A stretch of DNA of 64,000 nucleotides from Pararhodonellum marinum (GTDB lineage Bacteria > Bacteroidota > Bacteroidia > Cytophagales > Cyclobacteriaceae), in NCBI RefSeq assembly GCF_015354735.1, contig NZ_JACEFJ010000010.1, positions 62,001-126,000 of the forward strand. Direction: 5' to 3'. A program made the position numbers and the translations under genes. The notes beneath the pieces are model-generated. The model saw only the letters and a program-made list of their open reading frames with translations. It searched no databases and was not told the origin of the DNA. Numbering within the stretch: the first letter of the stretch is position 1; every line of letters begins with the position of its first letter. Positions 27,721-34,778 of this stretch are shown in pieces.

Positions 27721-28704
27721 TTAACCCAAATCCCTTCCCACTTTTTCCATCAAAGCTTTGGTGGCCATGATTCCGTCCACTTCGGAAAGCTCGGTTCCTT
27801 CGTATTCTATGCCAATGTGACCGGTGTAGCCGGCATCTTTGACGATTTGCAACATTTTGTTGTAATCGGTTTCCACGCAGTTGCCTGCTTCATCAAAGTT
27901 GTTGGTTTTGGCACTGACTCCTTTGGCATGAGGCATCATTTCGGCCACGCCTTTGTAGCGGTCATACTCTTCCACACATTCACCGCCCCATTCTGAATCA
28001 TCGGATCTTCTGATACAGAAGTTTCCAAAGTCCGGCAAGGTACCGCAATTGTCCATGCCGGTATCTTTGATGACTTTGGCGAGCCATTGTCCATTGGAGG
28101 AATGGCTGCCATGGTTTTCTACGATGACGTTGATGTCATAGTCTTTGGCAAATTCCGACAGCCTGCGCAAGCCAGCAGTGGCGGATGCACCGACTTCCTC
28201 GGCAGTGCCCCGGCCAAAGGCATTGACCCGAATGGAATGACAACCTAAAAACTGGGCAGCTTCTACCCATTTTTTATGTTGGTCTATGGCCTGGTTTCTG
28301 GAAGTTTCATCTCTATCCCCCAAGTAACCTTCCCCATCAACCATGATCAGCAAGTTTTTGATGCCGTTGTCATCGGCTCTTTTGTTCATTTCTCCCAAAA
28401 ACGCTTTGTCCTGGGCTTTGTCCTTGAAGAAGGCATTGACATATTCTACCGCATCAATATCGAATTTTTCTCTGGTGAAAGGGATGAAATCCAGGTGTTT
28501 GAGTTCTCCTCCAAATAAGGCTTTGTGGAGAGACCATTGGGCAAGAGAGATTTTAAAAAACATAGCTGGAGATGTTTCGGAAGTGGAAGTTGTTTCTGCT
28601 TTGTTTTGGCAGCCTTGGAGCCAAAGTGGGGTAAGGCCTGCACCTAGGCTTAATAAACCCAGGTTTTTAATAAAAACTCTTCTAGGAGGATGTTGTTGCT
28701 TCAT
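27721..28704 (-). CDS. Sugar phosphate isomerase/epimerase-family TIM-barrel protein
   Basis: A 327-residue protein of the AP endonuclease family 2 / xylose-isomerase-like TIM-barrel superfamily. The N-terminus has a twin-arginine-like signal and a lipobox (PRRVFIKNLGLLSLGAGLTP, then LWLQGCQN), so it is exported. The barrel carries SLAQWSLHKALF, IKNLLIMVDGEG, HSIRVNAFGRG, INVIVENHGSHSSNG (metal-site Glu/His) and HIGIEYEGTEL. Family members isomerise or epimerise sugars such as hydroxypyruvate, inosose or tagatose derivatives; the substrate here is unknown. Upstream is a long intergenic region with a repeat. Confidence 0.82.
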   Translation of the reverse strand: MKQQHPPRRVFIKNLGLLSLGAGLTPLWLQGCQNKAETTSTSETSPAMFFKISLAQWSLHKALFGGELKHLDFIPFTREKFDIDAVEYVNAFFKDKAQDKAFLGEMNKRADDNGIKNLLIMVDGEGYLGDRDETSRNQAIDQHKKWVEAAQFLGCHSIRVNAFGRGTAEEVGASATAGLRRLSEFAKDYDINVIVENHGSHSSNGQWLAKVIKDTGMDNCGTLPDFGNFCIRRSDDSEWGGECVEEYDRYKGVAEMMPHAKGVSAKTNNFDEAGNCVETDYNKMLQIVKDAGYTGHIGIEYEGTELSEVDGIMATKALMEKVGRDLG

Positions 28705-28846
28705 GTGTTATGGAAATTATGGGTGTGAAATATAAATTTGTCTATAAATCTCTTGAATTCCTAGAGAATCGCACCAATGTGGAAAAACCGGAAAAGAAAT
28801 CCCATCCTTTATAGGTGTCGATGAAATGCTTTTTGAAAAAGCAAAA

Positions 28847-28872
28847 CCCTTCAGATCAGGATCTCCGAAGGG
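28847..28872 (-). terminator. Possible intrinsic terminator downstream of rlpA
   Basis: Hairpin CCCTTC-AGAT-CAGG-ATCT-CC-GAAGGG with a 2-nt bulge. On the minus strand it is followed by TTTTGCTTTTTC, a U-rich tail. It is about 460 bp downstream of rlpA, so the assignment is weak. Confidence 0.4.
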
Positions 28873-29034
28873 CATACACAAAAGTTAAAAGACTGTTTGG
28901 GGATTTTTTTTAAATAATAAAATGGGATGTTGATCAGACTATTTTATGATCATAATCCTGTATTATCGTAAACTACCTTTAATATACCTAATTTTTTCAA
29001 AAAGAGAAACCTTCAAATGAGATATTCCAATAAA

Positions 29035-29232
29035 TCGCTATCCGCTTTTTTACCACTAACCCAGTATTCTTCTTCAAACGGGTTGGAAGTCCGAAGTAGG
29101 AAGTCCACCGCCTTCCATCGGGCAGGCCCGCCTTCTGTCGGGCAGGGATGTGTCGGACGTTTTGCCAGCGAGAATTTTATTGAATTTCCATATTACTGGC
29201 ATCACTCCGTACATACATGTTCCAATATCTGA
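29035..29232 (+). repeat. Dispersed intergenic repeat, copy 2
   Basis: It contains CAGTATTCTTCTTC and GGAAGTCCGAAGTAGGAAGT (29062-29105), then TTGAATTTCCATATTACTGG and CATCACTCCGTACATACATG (29180-29219). It is homologous to the minus-strand sequence at 16590-16775, with conserved ends and a divergent middle. The middle here holds two direct TCGGGCAGG units. Confidence 0.65.
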
Positions 29233-29255
29233 ACCTGCCTAGCCAGCAGGCAGGT
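29233..29255. repeat. Perfect 8-bp inverted repeat
   Basis: ACCTGCCT at 29233-29240 and AGGCAGGT at 29248-29255, with a 7-nt loop, directly after the dispersed repeat. A related CCTGC...GCAGG hairpin lies at about 34380-34403. There is no U tract, so it is not an obvious terminator; it looks like an extragenic palindrome. Confidence 0.6.
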
Positions 29256-29335
29256 ATCCAATTAATATTAAATAAATATTCTCTAAGGATAAACAATCCG
29301 TAAAGTCAGAAATTCTTAGGTGTGTTAAATTAATT

Positions 29336-29722
29336 TCATTGCTTGTAAGCTATTTTCACCTGTACCACCCCATCCTTGACCATGTCGAGTTTCTTGGCTG
29401 CCGCTCCCGAAACATCTATGATACGCCCCCTTACCCTTGGCCCCCGGTCATTGATGCGCACCTTGACGGTTTTGCCGTTTTTAAGATTGGTCACTTCCAC
29501 CATGGTGCCAAAAGGAATGGTCCTGTGGGCGGCAGTCATTTTGGATGCGTTGTATTTCTCGCCGCTAGCCGTTTTACGTCCTTGAAATTTCTTGGCATAA
29601 TAACTGGCCTTGCCTCTCTCTTCCACCAATTTTCCAGAGTTGGAGGTTTTGATGCCCGAACAAGATGCCAAGAACAGCATGGCCCAAAGGATTAGCCATG
29701 CATTTGTTGTCTTTTTTTGCAT
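29336..29722 (-). CDS. rlpA: RlpA-family septal ring lytic transglycosylase-like lipoprotein
   Basis: A 128-residue lipoprotein. The lipobox is LASC (FLASCSGIKT). The rest is a double-psi beta-barrel: RGKASYYAKKFQGRKTASGE, MTAAHRTIPFGTMVEVTNL and VRINDRGPRVRGRIIDVS. The conserved His and catalytic-type Asp (NDRGP) are present. RlpA cleaves naked glycan strands at septa in some species; small Bacteroidota versions like this lack the SPOR domain and their activity is not certain. It stands alone, with the CocE gene about 80 bp upstream on the same strand. Confidence 0.88.
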   Translation of the reverse strand: MQKKTTNAWLILWAMLFLASCSGIKTSNSGKLVEERGKASYYAKKFQGRKTASGEKYNASKMTAAHRTIPFGTMVEVTNLKNGKTVKVRINDRGPRVRGRIIDVSGAAAKKLDMVKDGVVQVKIAYKQ

Positions 29723-29803
29723 GGCTTCCCCGGATCAAAATCCAGGCCATTGTTGTCCTATTTGCCAATTTGAAATCATGGAAAGAATTGGATTCAATTT
29801 TAA

Positions 29804-31672
29804 TTACTCCTCCAAAACACTTACCTCCAATCGGGTAGGCTTTTCCGAATCGTGGGATACGCGGTGGGTGGCTTTGACAAAATCCTCTTCATTGGCTTTG
29901 AAGATATTCTCCACGTATTTCTGTGGATTGCGGTCGATCAAAGGAAACCAGGTACTCTGGATCTGAATCTGGATTTTATGTCCTTTTTTGAAGGTGTGGA
30001 ACACATCCTGGAGCATTAGGGGGACCTCGGTGATTTCACCGGGTGAGAAGGGTTTCGGTTCGGAAAAACTTTCCCTGTACCTTCCACGGATGACCTCCGA
30101 TCGGACCATCTGATGGTAATGGCTCATCTGGGTACCTTCCTGGACATAATCATGGTTGGGGGTGTCTCCAGGATACACATCCACTACTTTCACGATCCAG
30201 TCTGCATCGGTCTCTGAAGTCGAGACCATCAGGTATGCCATGATTTCTCCGATCAAAGTGACATCTTTTTCCAGTATGTCTGTCTCAAATACCAGCACAT
30301 CAGGTCTTCTTGCAGCAAATCGCTGGTCATCGGCCATGTATTTTCTGGGGGTAAAGTTGAGTTTGATGTCCGGACTGTAAGGCACAGGTTTGGCGGGATC
30401 GGAAATGAATTCGCTGATGGCCTTCCCGTTGGGTTTTTCTTCGCTGAGCATCCCGTTGGCATGTGGATAAAAAACTGTTGTCTTTGCCTCAGAGGTGGGC
30501 CAGGTATCAAAACTTTTCCATTCTTTTCTGCCGGTATCAAAAACATAGGCTTCAGGGAGTCCGGTGTTGCCATCACCTTCCCCTTTTAAAAAATGATTGA
30601 AAAAAACCGCTTCCACATTTTCCTGGTACCAGGTTGATATGCTGTCTCCAAAATACACATTGGATACCTTTTGGATGCCAATTTCTCTTGCCCAATCCCC
30701 ATGTGACCAAGGTCCCATCACCAAGGTATTATAGGTGCCAGGATTGTTTTCCTCTATGGTTTTGTAAATGGTGAGTGGGCCATATAGGTCTTCCGCATCA
30801 AACCAACCCCCTACGGTCATGACTGCAGGTTTTACCTCTCTCAGGTGGGGAATGATGCTCCTTTCCTGCCAAAACTCATTGTAATCCGGGTTTTCTTTGA
30901 GTTGGGTCCAGAAAAAATTATCCTCGCCATAATATTGGTCAGCATTCTTTAAGGAACCCATGTCCATAAAGAATTGATAGCCATCTTTGGTGCCGGCATC
31001 GACCATTTGGTACCAGGGTTTGTCGGTAGGACCGTCTTTTTGATATCCGAAAACGACCGTTGCCAACCAGTAACTCAAAAAGTAAGCACCGTTGTGGTGA
31101 AAGTCATCAAAATAAAAATCTCCAATCGGGGCTTGAGGGGATACGGCTTTTAAGGCAGGATGGGCAAAGGGCAAAGAGGCTGCCGCATAGAAGCCGGGAT
31201 AGGAAATGCCCCATTGGCCAAATTTCCCGTTGTGGCCTTTGATGTTTTTCAGGAGCCATTCTATGGTATCATAGGTATCGGTGCTTTCGTCTATTTCCTT
31301 GCTGTTCTTTTTGCGGTGAGGGACCGTGGGCCGCATGTTGTCAAACTCACCCTCTGACATCCACCTGCCTCTGACATCCTGATACACAAAGATAAATCCT
31401 TCCTCCATCAGCTTAGGGGAAGGCCCCAAGAGGGTTTTCATTTTTCCTTCTCCGTAAGGTCCTGCGGAGTAGGGGGTCCGCTGCATCAAAAAGGGAGTAG
31501 GATGATCCATATTCTTTGGCACATAGACCACCGTGTGCAGTTTGATTCCATCCCTCATAGGGATTTGGTATTCTGTTTTGGTGTAATTTTCGGCTACATA
31601 ATCTGTAGATTGTCCCTGTGCAACAAGACCAAGAACAAGAAAGAGCATACTGATAATCAATGATTTTTTCAT
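29804..31672 (-). CDS. Exported CocE/NonD-family serine hydrolase
   Basis: A 622-residue alpha/beta hydrolase of the X-Pro dipeptidyl-peptidase / alpha-amino-acid ester hydrolase group. A signal peptide (SLIISMLFLVLGLVAQGQS) predicts export. Key motifs: YQDVRGRWMSEGEF (oxyanion Tyr region) and the nucleophile elbow GQWGISYPGF with Ser157. The cap region holds HHNGAYFLSYWL, and the acid and His lie near VGGWFDAED and GPWSHGDW. The jelly-roll C-terminal domain includes DADWIVKVVDVYPGDT. Members hydrolyse amino-acid esters, peptides or glutaryl-type amides; the substrate is unknown. The gene is divergent from kdsB. Confidence 0.9.
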   Translation of the reverse strand: MKKSLIISMLFLVLGLVAQGQSTDYVAENYTKTEYQIPMRDGIKLHTVVYVPKNMDHPTPFLMQRTPYSAGPYGEGKMKTLLGPSPKLMEEGFIFVYQDVRGRWMSEGEFDNMRPTVPHRKKNSKEIDESTDTYDTIEWLLKNIKGHNGKFGQWGISYPGFYAAASLPFAHPALKAVSPQAPIGDFYFDDFHHNGAYFLSYWLATVVFGYQKDGPTDKPWYQMVDAGTKDGYQFFMDMGSLKNADQYYGEDNFFWTQLKENPDYNEFWQERSIIPHLREVKPAVMTVGGWFDAEDLYGPLTIYKTIEENNPGTYNTLVMGPWSHGDWAREIGIQKVSNVYFGDSISTWYQENVEAVFFNHFLKGEGDGNTGLPEAYVFDTGRKEWKSFDTWPTSEAKTTVFYPHANGMLSEEKPNGKAISEFISDPAKPVPYSPDIKLNFTPRKYMADDQRFAARRPDVLVFETDILEKDVTLIGEIMAYLMVSTSETDADWIVKVVDVYPGDTPNHDYVQEGTQMSHYHQMVRSEVIRGRYRESFSEPKPFSPGEITEVPLMLQDVFHTFKKGHKIQIQIQSTWFPLIDRNPQKYVENIFKANEEDFVKATHRVSHDSEKPTRLEVSVLEE

Positions 31673-31829
31673 AGTAAAACAAAAAGAGCTGATAATTAGG
31701 ATTGTATCTAAAATGTAATGTCTTTTTGATAAAAATAAAAATTATCAAAGGGAAAGGTTTGACTTCCTGACGTGCTTTACATATTGTAATTTCAAAGAAA
31801 AATCAATTTTATTTCCCTAAACTTGTAGC

Positions 31830-32564
31830 ATGAAAAGCATCGCCCTTATTCCTGCCAGATATGCTTCAACCCGTTTTCCGGCCAAGTTGACCGCCGATCT
31901 CTGTGGCAAGTCCGTGATCCAAAGGACTTACCTGAGCACCGTGGCAACCGGAATATTCAATCAGGTCATAGTGGTCACTGACCACAGTGAGATTGCCTCT
32001 CACATCGAGGAATTGGGCGGAACGGTATTTTTCAGCCAAAAAATACATGAAAGCGGGTCTGACCGTATAGCAGAAGCTGCTGCGACTTTGGATGCGGATG
32101 TCGTGGTCAATGTACAGGGGGATGAGCCATTTCAGGACAAAACCTCTTTGGAAAACCTGCTGGAGGCTTTTAAAGATCCTGAAGTGCAGGTGGCCTCCTT
32201 GATGTTTTCTATAGATACACAGCAAGCTGAAGATCCTAATGCGGTCAAGGTGGTCTTGGACAAGGCCCAAAATGCCCTTTACTTCAGCAGAGCAAAAGTG
32301 CCATTCGCAAGGGATTCAAAAGTGGCAGTCAATTACTTCAAACACATTGGCATATATGCCTATCGGAAGGACGTATTGATCCGATTTACCCAACTCGATA
32401 AATCCCATTTAGAGCAGATTGAAATGCTCGAACAGCTTAGGTTGTTGGAGAATGGAATACCGATAAGAATGGTAGAAACTACCCATCAAGCCATAGCGGT
32501 GGATGTTCCTGAAGACCTTGAGTTGGCGAAAGCCTATTTCCGAAATTACTCCGATAAAATCTAA
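31830..32564 (+). CDS. kdsB: 3-deoxy-manno-octulosonate cytidylyltransferase
   Basis: A 244-residue cytosolic enzyme activating Kdo with CTP for lipopolysaccharide inner-core synthesis. Signature motifs: ALIPARYASTRFPAKL (nucleotide-binding loop), VIQRTYLS, HESGSDRIAEAA, VVNVQGDEPF (metal and Kdo site) and YFKHIGIYAYRKDVL. Length is normal. It is isolated, overlapping the convergent heme-protein gene by 4 bp. A small palindrome, TTACATATTGTAA, lies at 31777-31789 in the short divergent region. Confidence 0.95.
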   Translation: MKSIALIPARYASTRFPAKLTADLCGKSVIQRTYLSTVATGIFNQVIVVTDHSEIASHIEELGGTVFFSQKIHESGSDRIAEAAATLDADVVVNVQGDEPFQDKTSLENLLEAFKDPEVQVASLMFSIDTQQAEDPNAVKVVLDKAQNALYFSRAKVPFARDSKVAVNYFKHIGIYAYRKDVLIRFTQLDKSHLEQIEMLEQLRLLENGIPIRMVETTHQAIAVDVPEDLELAKAYFRNYSDKI

Positions 32565-33076
32565 AACCTTACCGGAGAGGTCCTTTGCTGTGGTTCTTGG
32601 ATTAGAATATAGGATTCCCCTTCCTTGGCATGGCAGGCATTACACCCGGTGGTAAAGGATTTGAACCCATCCAAAAATGCCTCCTTGTCTTCTTTTTCAA
32701 CCAATGCCTCCATGGCAGGAATGCTTTCTTGCATGAAATCTTCCGCTGAAGCAGCTCTCACAGGTCTTCTTTTTAGACCATCTTCCATGGCTTCTATAAT
32801 GTGTTCCAGTTGGTGTTCGGCATAACGCCAGTTTTCATCCTGACCTGCCCAATACAATTCGCTGTAGCGGTAGGAGACTTCCACCATGGTACGGCTAAAG
32901 CCTCCCAATTGATGGGCGACTTCATCCAACCGTTCCTCAGTGGTACCGGAAAGCCATCCATCTGGACCTACCGATTTACTTTCCTCACTGCTTTTTTCAC
33001 TGACTTCACAGGAGAAGAATAAGGTCATAAATGCCATTAAAATGCTGCTATTGAACTTTTGGAACATGTTTTTCAT
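32561..33076 (-). CDS. Putative lipoprotein with one heme-c motif
   Basis: A 171-residue protein with a signal peptide and a lipobox-like FFSC at Cys23. A single CxxCH heme-binding site sits at C145-C148-H149 (GCNACHA), close to the C-terminus. The middle is helical, with candidate distal Met/His residues and paired Asp/Glu. It resembles small periplasmic c-type cytochromes but matches no family I can name. Its first 29 bp overlap the 3' end of rsmE, so the two are co-transcribed. Its electron-transfer partner is unknown. Confidence 0.7.
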   Translation of the reverse strand: MKNMFQKFNSSILMAFMTLFFSCEVSEKSSEESKSVGPDGWLSGTTEERLDEVAHQLGGFSRTMVEVSYRYSELYWAGQDENWRYAEHQLEHIIEAMEDGLKRRPVRAASAEDFMQESIPAMEALVEKEDKEAFLDGFKSFTTGCNACHAKEGESYILIQEPQQRTSPVRF

Positions 33077-33773
33077 GAATTAAATTTAAAGTATGGACAG
33101 CTACTATTCCCGCAGTTTCTGTTCTGAGCCTGCTCTGCCCTAAAGAACAGGGAGAAAACTGATGCTTGATGGCCAAATCTATTTCCTTTGGGGCAAAATC
33201 TCCTTCCGGGCCGATCAATACCAAATAAGAATTGTCCTGAACAGCCTGCTCAGCGAGATGAACGGAATTGTCTTCATCTACATAAGCGATAAATTTCTGA
33301 AATGTTTGGAATTCCAGGTCGGAGACAAATTCCTCGTAATCCCGCATCTCATTGACTTTGGGTAAATGGGTTTTGTAACTCTGTTTGCAGGCGGAAATCA
33401 TTTTCTTTTCCAGTCTGTCTAGCTTCAGGATGCCCCTTTCGCTGTTGACTGTCCTGAGAAACGAAACTTCCTGTATGCCGATTTCGGTGATTTTTTCTAT
33501 CATCCATTCCATCCTGTCCAGATTTTTGGTAGGCGCCACAGCCAAATGAATGTAGTAGGGGGGGATAGGCTGAAATTCCCTTTCCACGATACTCAATTGA
33601 ACGTTTTTGGGATTGATGGTATCAATTTTACAAACAAACAGGGAGCCTTTACCATCTGTAAAATGAACCAAATCCCCGATTTTCTTTCGCAGGGCCTTGG
33701 CCATGTGCCGTGATTCTTCAGGACTTAAGTCAAAACTTGGACCTTTGATGTCTGCTTGAAAAAAGAGTTGCAT
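33048..33773 (-). CDS. rsmE: 16S rRNA (uracil-1498-N3)-methyltransferase
   Basis: A 241-residue SPOUT methyltransferase that modifies U1498 of 16S rRNA using SAM. The N-terminal PUA-like domain includes EESRHMAKALRKKIGDLVHF. The knot domain shows APTKNLDRMEWMIEKITEIG, LIGPEGDFAPKEI and the trefoil motif SLGQSRLRTETAGI. Length is normal. It overlaps the downstream heme-c lipoprotein gene by 29 bp. A 1-kb non-coding region precedes it. Confidence 0.95.
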   Translation of the reverse strand: MQLFFQADIKGPSFDLSPEESRHMAKALRKKIGDLVHFTDGKGSLFVCKIDTINPKNVQLSIVEREFQPIPPYYIHLAVAPTKNLDRMEWMIEKITEIGIQEVSFLRTVNSERGILKLDRLEKKMISACKQSYKTHLPKVNEMRDYEEFVSDLEFQTFQKFIAYVDEDNSVHLAEQAVQDNSYLVLIGPEGDFAPKEIDLAIKHQFSPCSLGQSRLRTETAGIVAVHTLNLIHEKHVPKVQ

Positions 33774-33874
33774 GAGAAAAGAGTGCTTTGGTAGTGTGAA
33801 TTTAACAAATGTGAGGTGAATAAGCTCATTTCTCCCAAGCCTTTTTAAATTTTAGGAACCATGAGTGACCTTAA

Positions 33875-33910
33875 CAAAAAAAAGCACAACCGCTGTGGGT
33901 TGTGCTTTTC
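33875..33910. terminator. Bidirectional terminator-like hairpin
   Basis: AAAAGCACAACC at 33880-33891 and GGTTGTGCTTTT at 33898-33909 form a perfect 12-bp stem with a 6-nt loop and A/T-rich flanks. It is a near copy of the helicase terminator at 34711-34745; both are followed by CCATTATGATAACC-like sequence. No gene is adjacent, so it may be a displaced copy. Confidence 0.6.
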
Positions 33911-34074
33911 CATTATGATAACCTTCTCTAGGAGTAATCTTCAGACTACTCCTGAATATTTTTAGTAGAATTTCAGCGACAAAAATGGAAAATGGCCATT
34001 TGAAATGACCAGGTTGATGGGGGTATATGTTGTAAGGCTAAGGAGTTGATTTTTCAAAAGGATATATCTGTTCA

Positions 34075-34252
34075 ACATTGACGTTGCCAAAAGGCGCTTA
34101 TTCCTAGGTTTCGGCAAGACGTTTGTTTTCCAGAGGGAAATTTTTGGGCCGAAACTGAGGGAGGGGGTGGCACTCGACCCCCCGCCGGTTTCACCCGGAG
34201 CAACTAGTGATTGAAGCCCTACCTGGGGTTCCGCGCTGAAAAGTGCGCAATG
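34075..34252 (+). repeat. Structured repeat, copy A
   Basis: About 150-180 bp. It contains GGTTTCGGCAA, then TTTTCCAGAGGGAAA and GGCCGAAAC, followed by CCGGAGCAACTAGTGATTGA and a GAAGCCCTACCTGGGGTTCC hairpin. The outer TTTCGGC/GCCGAAA arms pair perfectly around an inner TTTTCC/GGGAAA hairpin. The same order of elements is found in copy B about 450 bp downstream. The two copies are diverged, but the stems are conserved. Confidence 0.65.
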
Positions 34253-34404
34253 GAATCAAACCAAAATCTCACTTTCAAAAAACTGGCTGTACTCATTCAA
34301 TTAGTTGAGCGGTGGGTGGCTGGAAAACCGAGGGTGGGCAGGCCTTGCGGGTGGAAGGATTTTTCCAGCTTGACTTTTTCCTGCATGCTGCGCTGCAGGC
34401 AGGT

Positions 34405-34434
34405 CTTACTTTTTGGGTAAAGCTAAAAAGTGAG
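34405..34434. repeat. Extragenic hairpin CTTACTTTTT...AAAAAGTGAG
   Basis: A 30-bp inverted repeat with 10-bp arms (one G-T wobble) around GGGTAAAGCT. It lies between the two structured repeats. Similar TACTTTTT-type palindromes are common in Bacteroidota intergenic DNA (general knowledge, not searched here). Confidence 0.5.
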
Positions 34435-34527
34435 AGGAAAGAAGGAAGATTGATTCAAATCAATGTTGCCATTCATAAAAACCTTACTTCCTTTTTGATT
34501 GATTTGAAATAGGACATTTCAGACTAC

Positions 34528-34705
34528 CATTGCCGCTAAGGTGACCTTTTTTTCTGGGTTTCGGCAAAATCTTGGTTTTCCAGAGGGAGATTGTGGGGCA
34601 GAAATGTTGGGAAGAGGATGGCTCTTTGGTCCAGGGTCGCCTCGCTCACTCGGAGTAAATAATGGTTGAACCCCGACAGGGTTTCAACAAGAAAAGTGTT
34701 TTGCA
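34528..34705 (+). repeat. Structured repeat, copy B
   Basis: It contains GGGTTTCGGCAA, then TTTTCCAGAGGGAGA and GGGGCAGAAAT, CACTCGGAGTAAATAATGG, and the strong hairpin GTTGAACCCC...GGGTTTCAAC (34664-34687). It aligns with copy A over about 150 bp in the same orientation. It lies directly downstream of the helicase gene's terminator (relative to that gene), so it is not part of the main helicase transcript. Confidence 0.65.
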
Positions 34706-34710
34706 GAATA

Positions 34711-34745
34711 AAAAAAAACACAACCCTGGGGGATTGTGCTTTTCC
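34711..34745 (-). terminator. Intrinsic terminator of the DEAD-box helicase gene
   Basis: On the minus strand: AAAAGCACAATCCCCCAGGG, then TTGTG and an 8-T run (TTTTTTTT). The CACAA/TTGTG stem with CC/GG lies directly downstream of the helicase stop at 34779. Confidence 0.8.
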
Positions 34746-34778
34746 ATTTATGATAACCTAAAATAACCTAACTATATT

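Larger units (their letters stand above)
28705..29335. other. Intergenic region carrying dispersed repeat copy 2
   Basis: A 631-bp gap. It contains a hairpin at 28847-28872, the repeat at 29035-29232 and a perfect 8-bp palindrome at 29233-29255. A 71-codon frame (29017-29232) is almost exactly the repeat and looks non-coding. The rest is AT-rich and featureless. Confidence 0.6.
33774..34778. other. One-kilobase non-coding region with structured repeats
   Basis: No credible gene. Frames at 34211-34420 and 34312-34512 lie across the repeats and look non-coding. Contents in order: a hairpin at 33875-33910; an AGGAGTA/TACTCCT hairpin at 33928-33951; structured repeat A (34075-34252); a spacer with several hairpins including 34405-34434; structured repeat B (34528-34705); and the helicase terminator (34711-34745). 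Some segments occur twice in rearranged order. Confidence 0.65.

Noticed and set aside
31777-31789. Palindrome TTACATATTGTAA before kdsB
   Set aside because: Short and AT-rich; one copy only, with no regulator nearby, so it cannot be told from chance.
34211-34512. Two short plus-strand frames of 66-69 codons
   Set aside because: They run across structured repeats and hairpins, overlap each other in different frames, and look non-coding.
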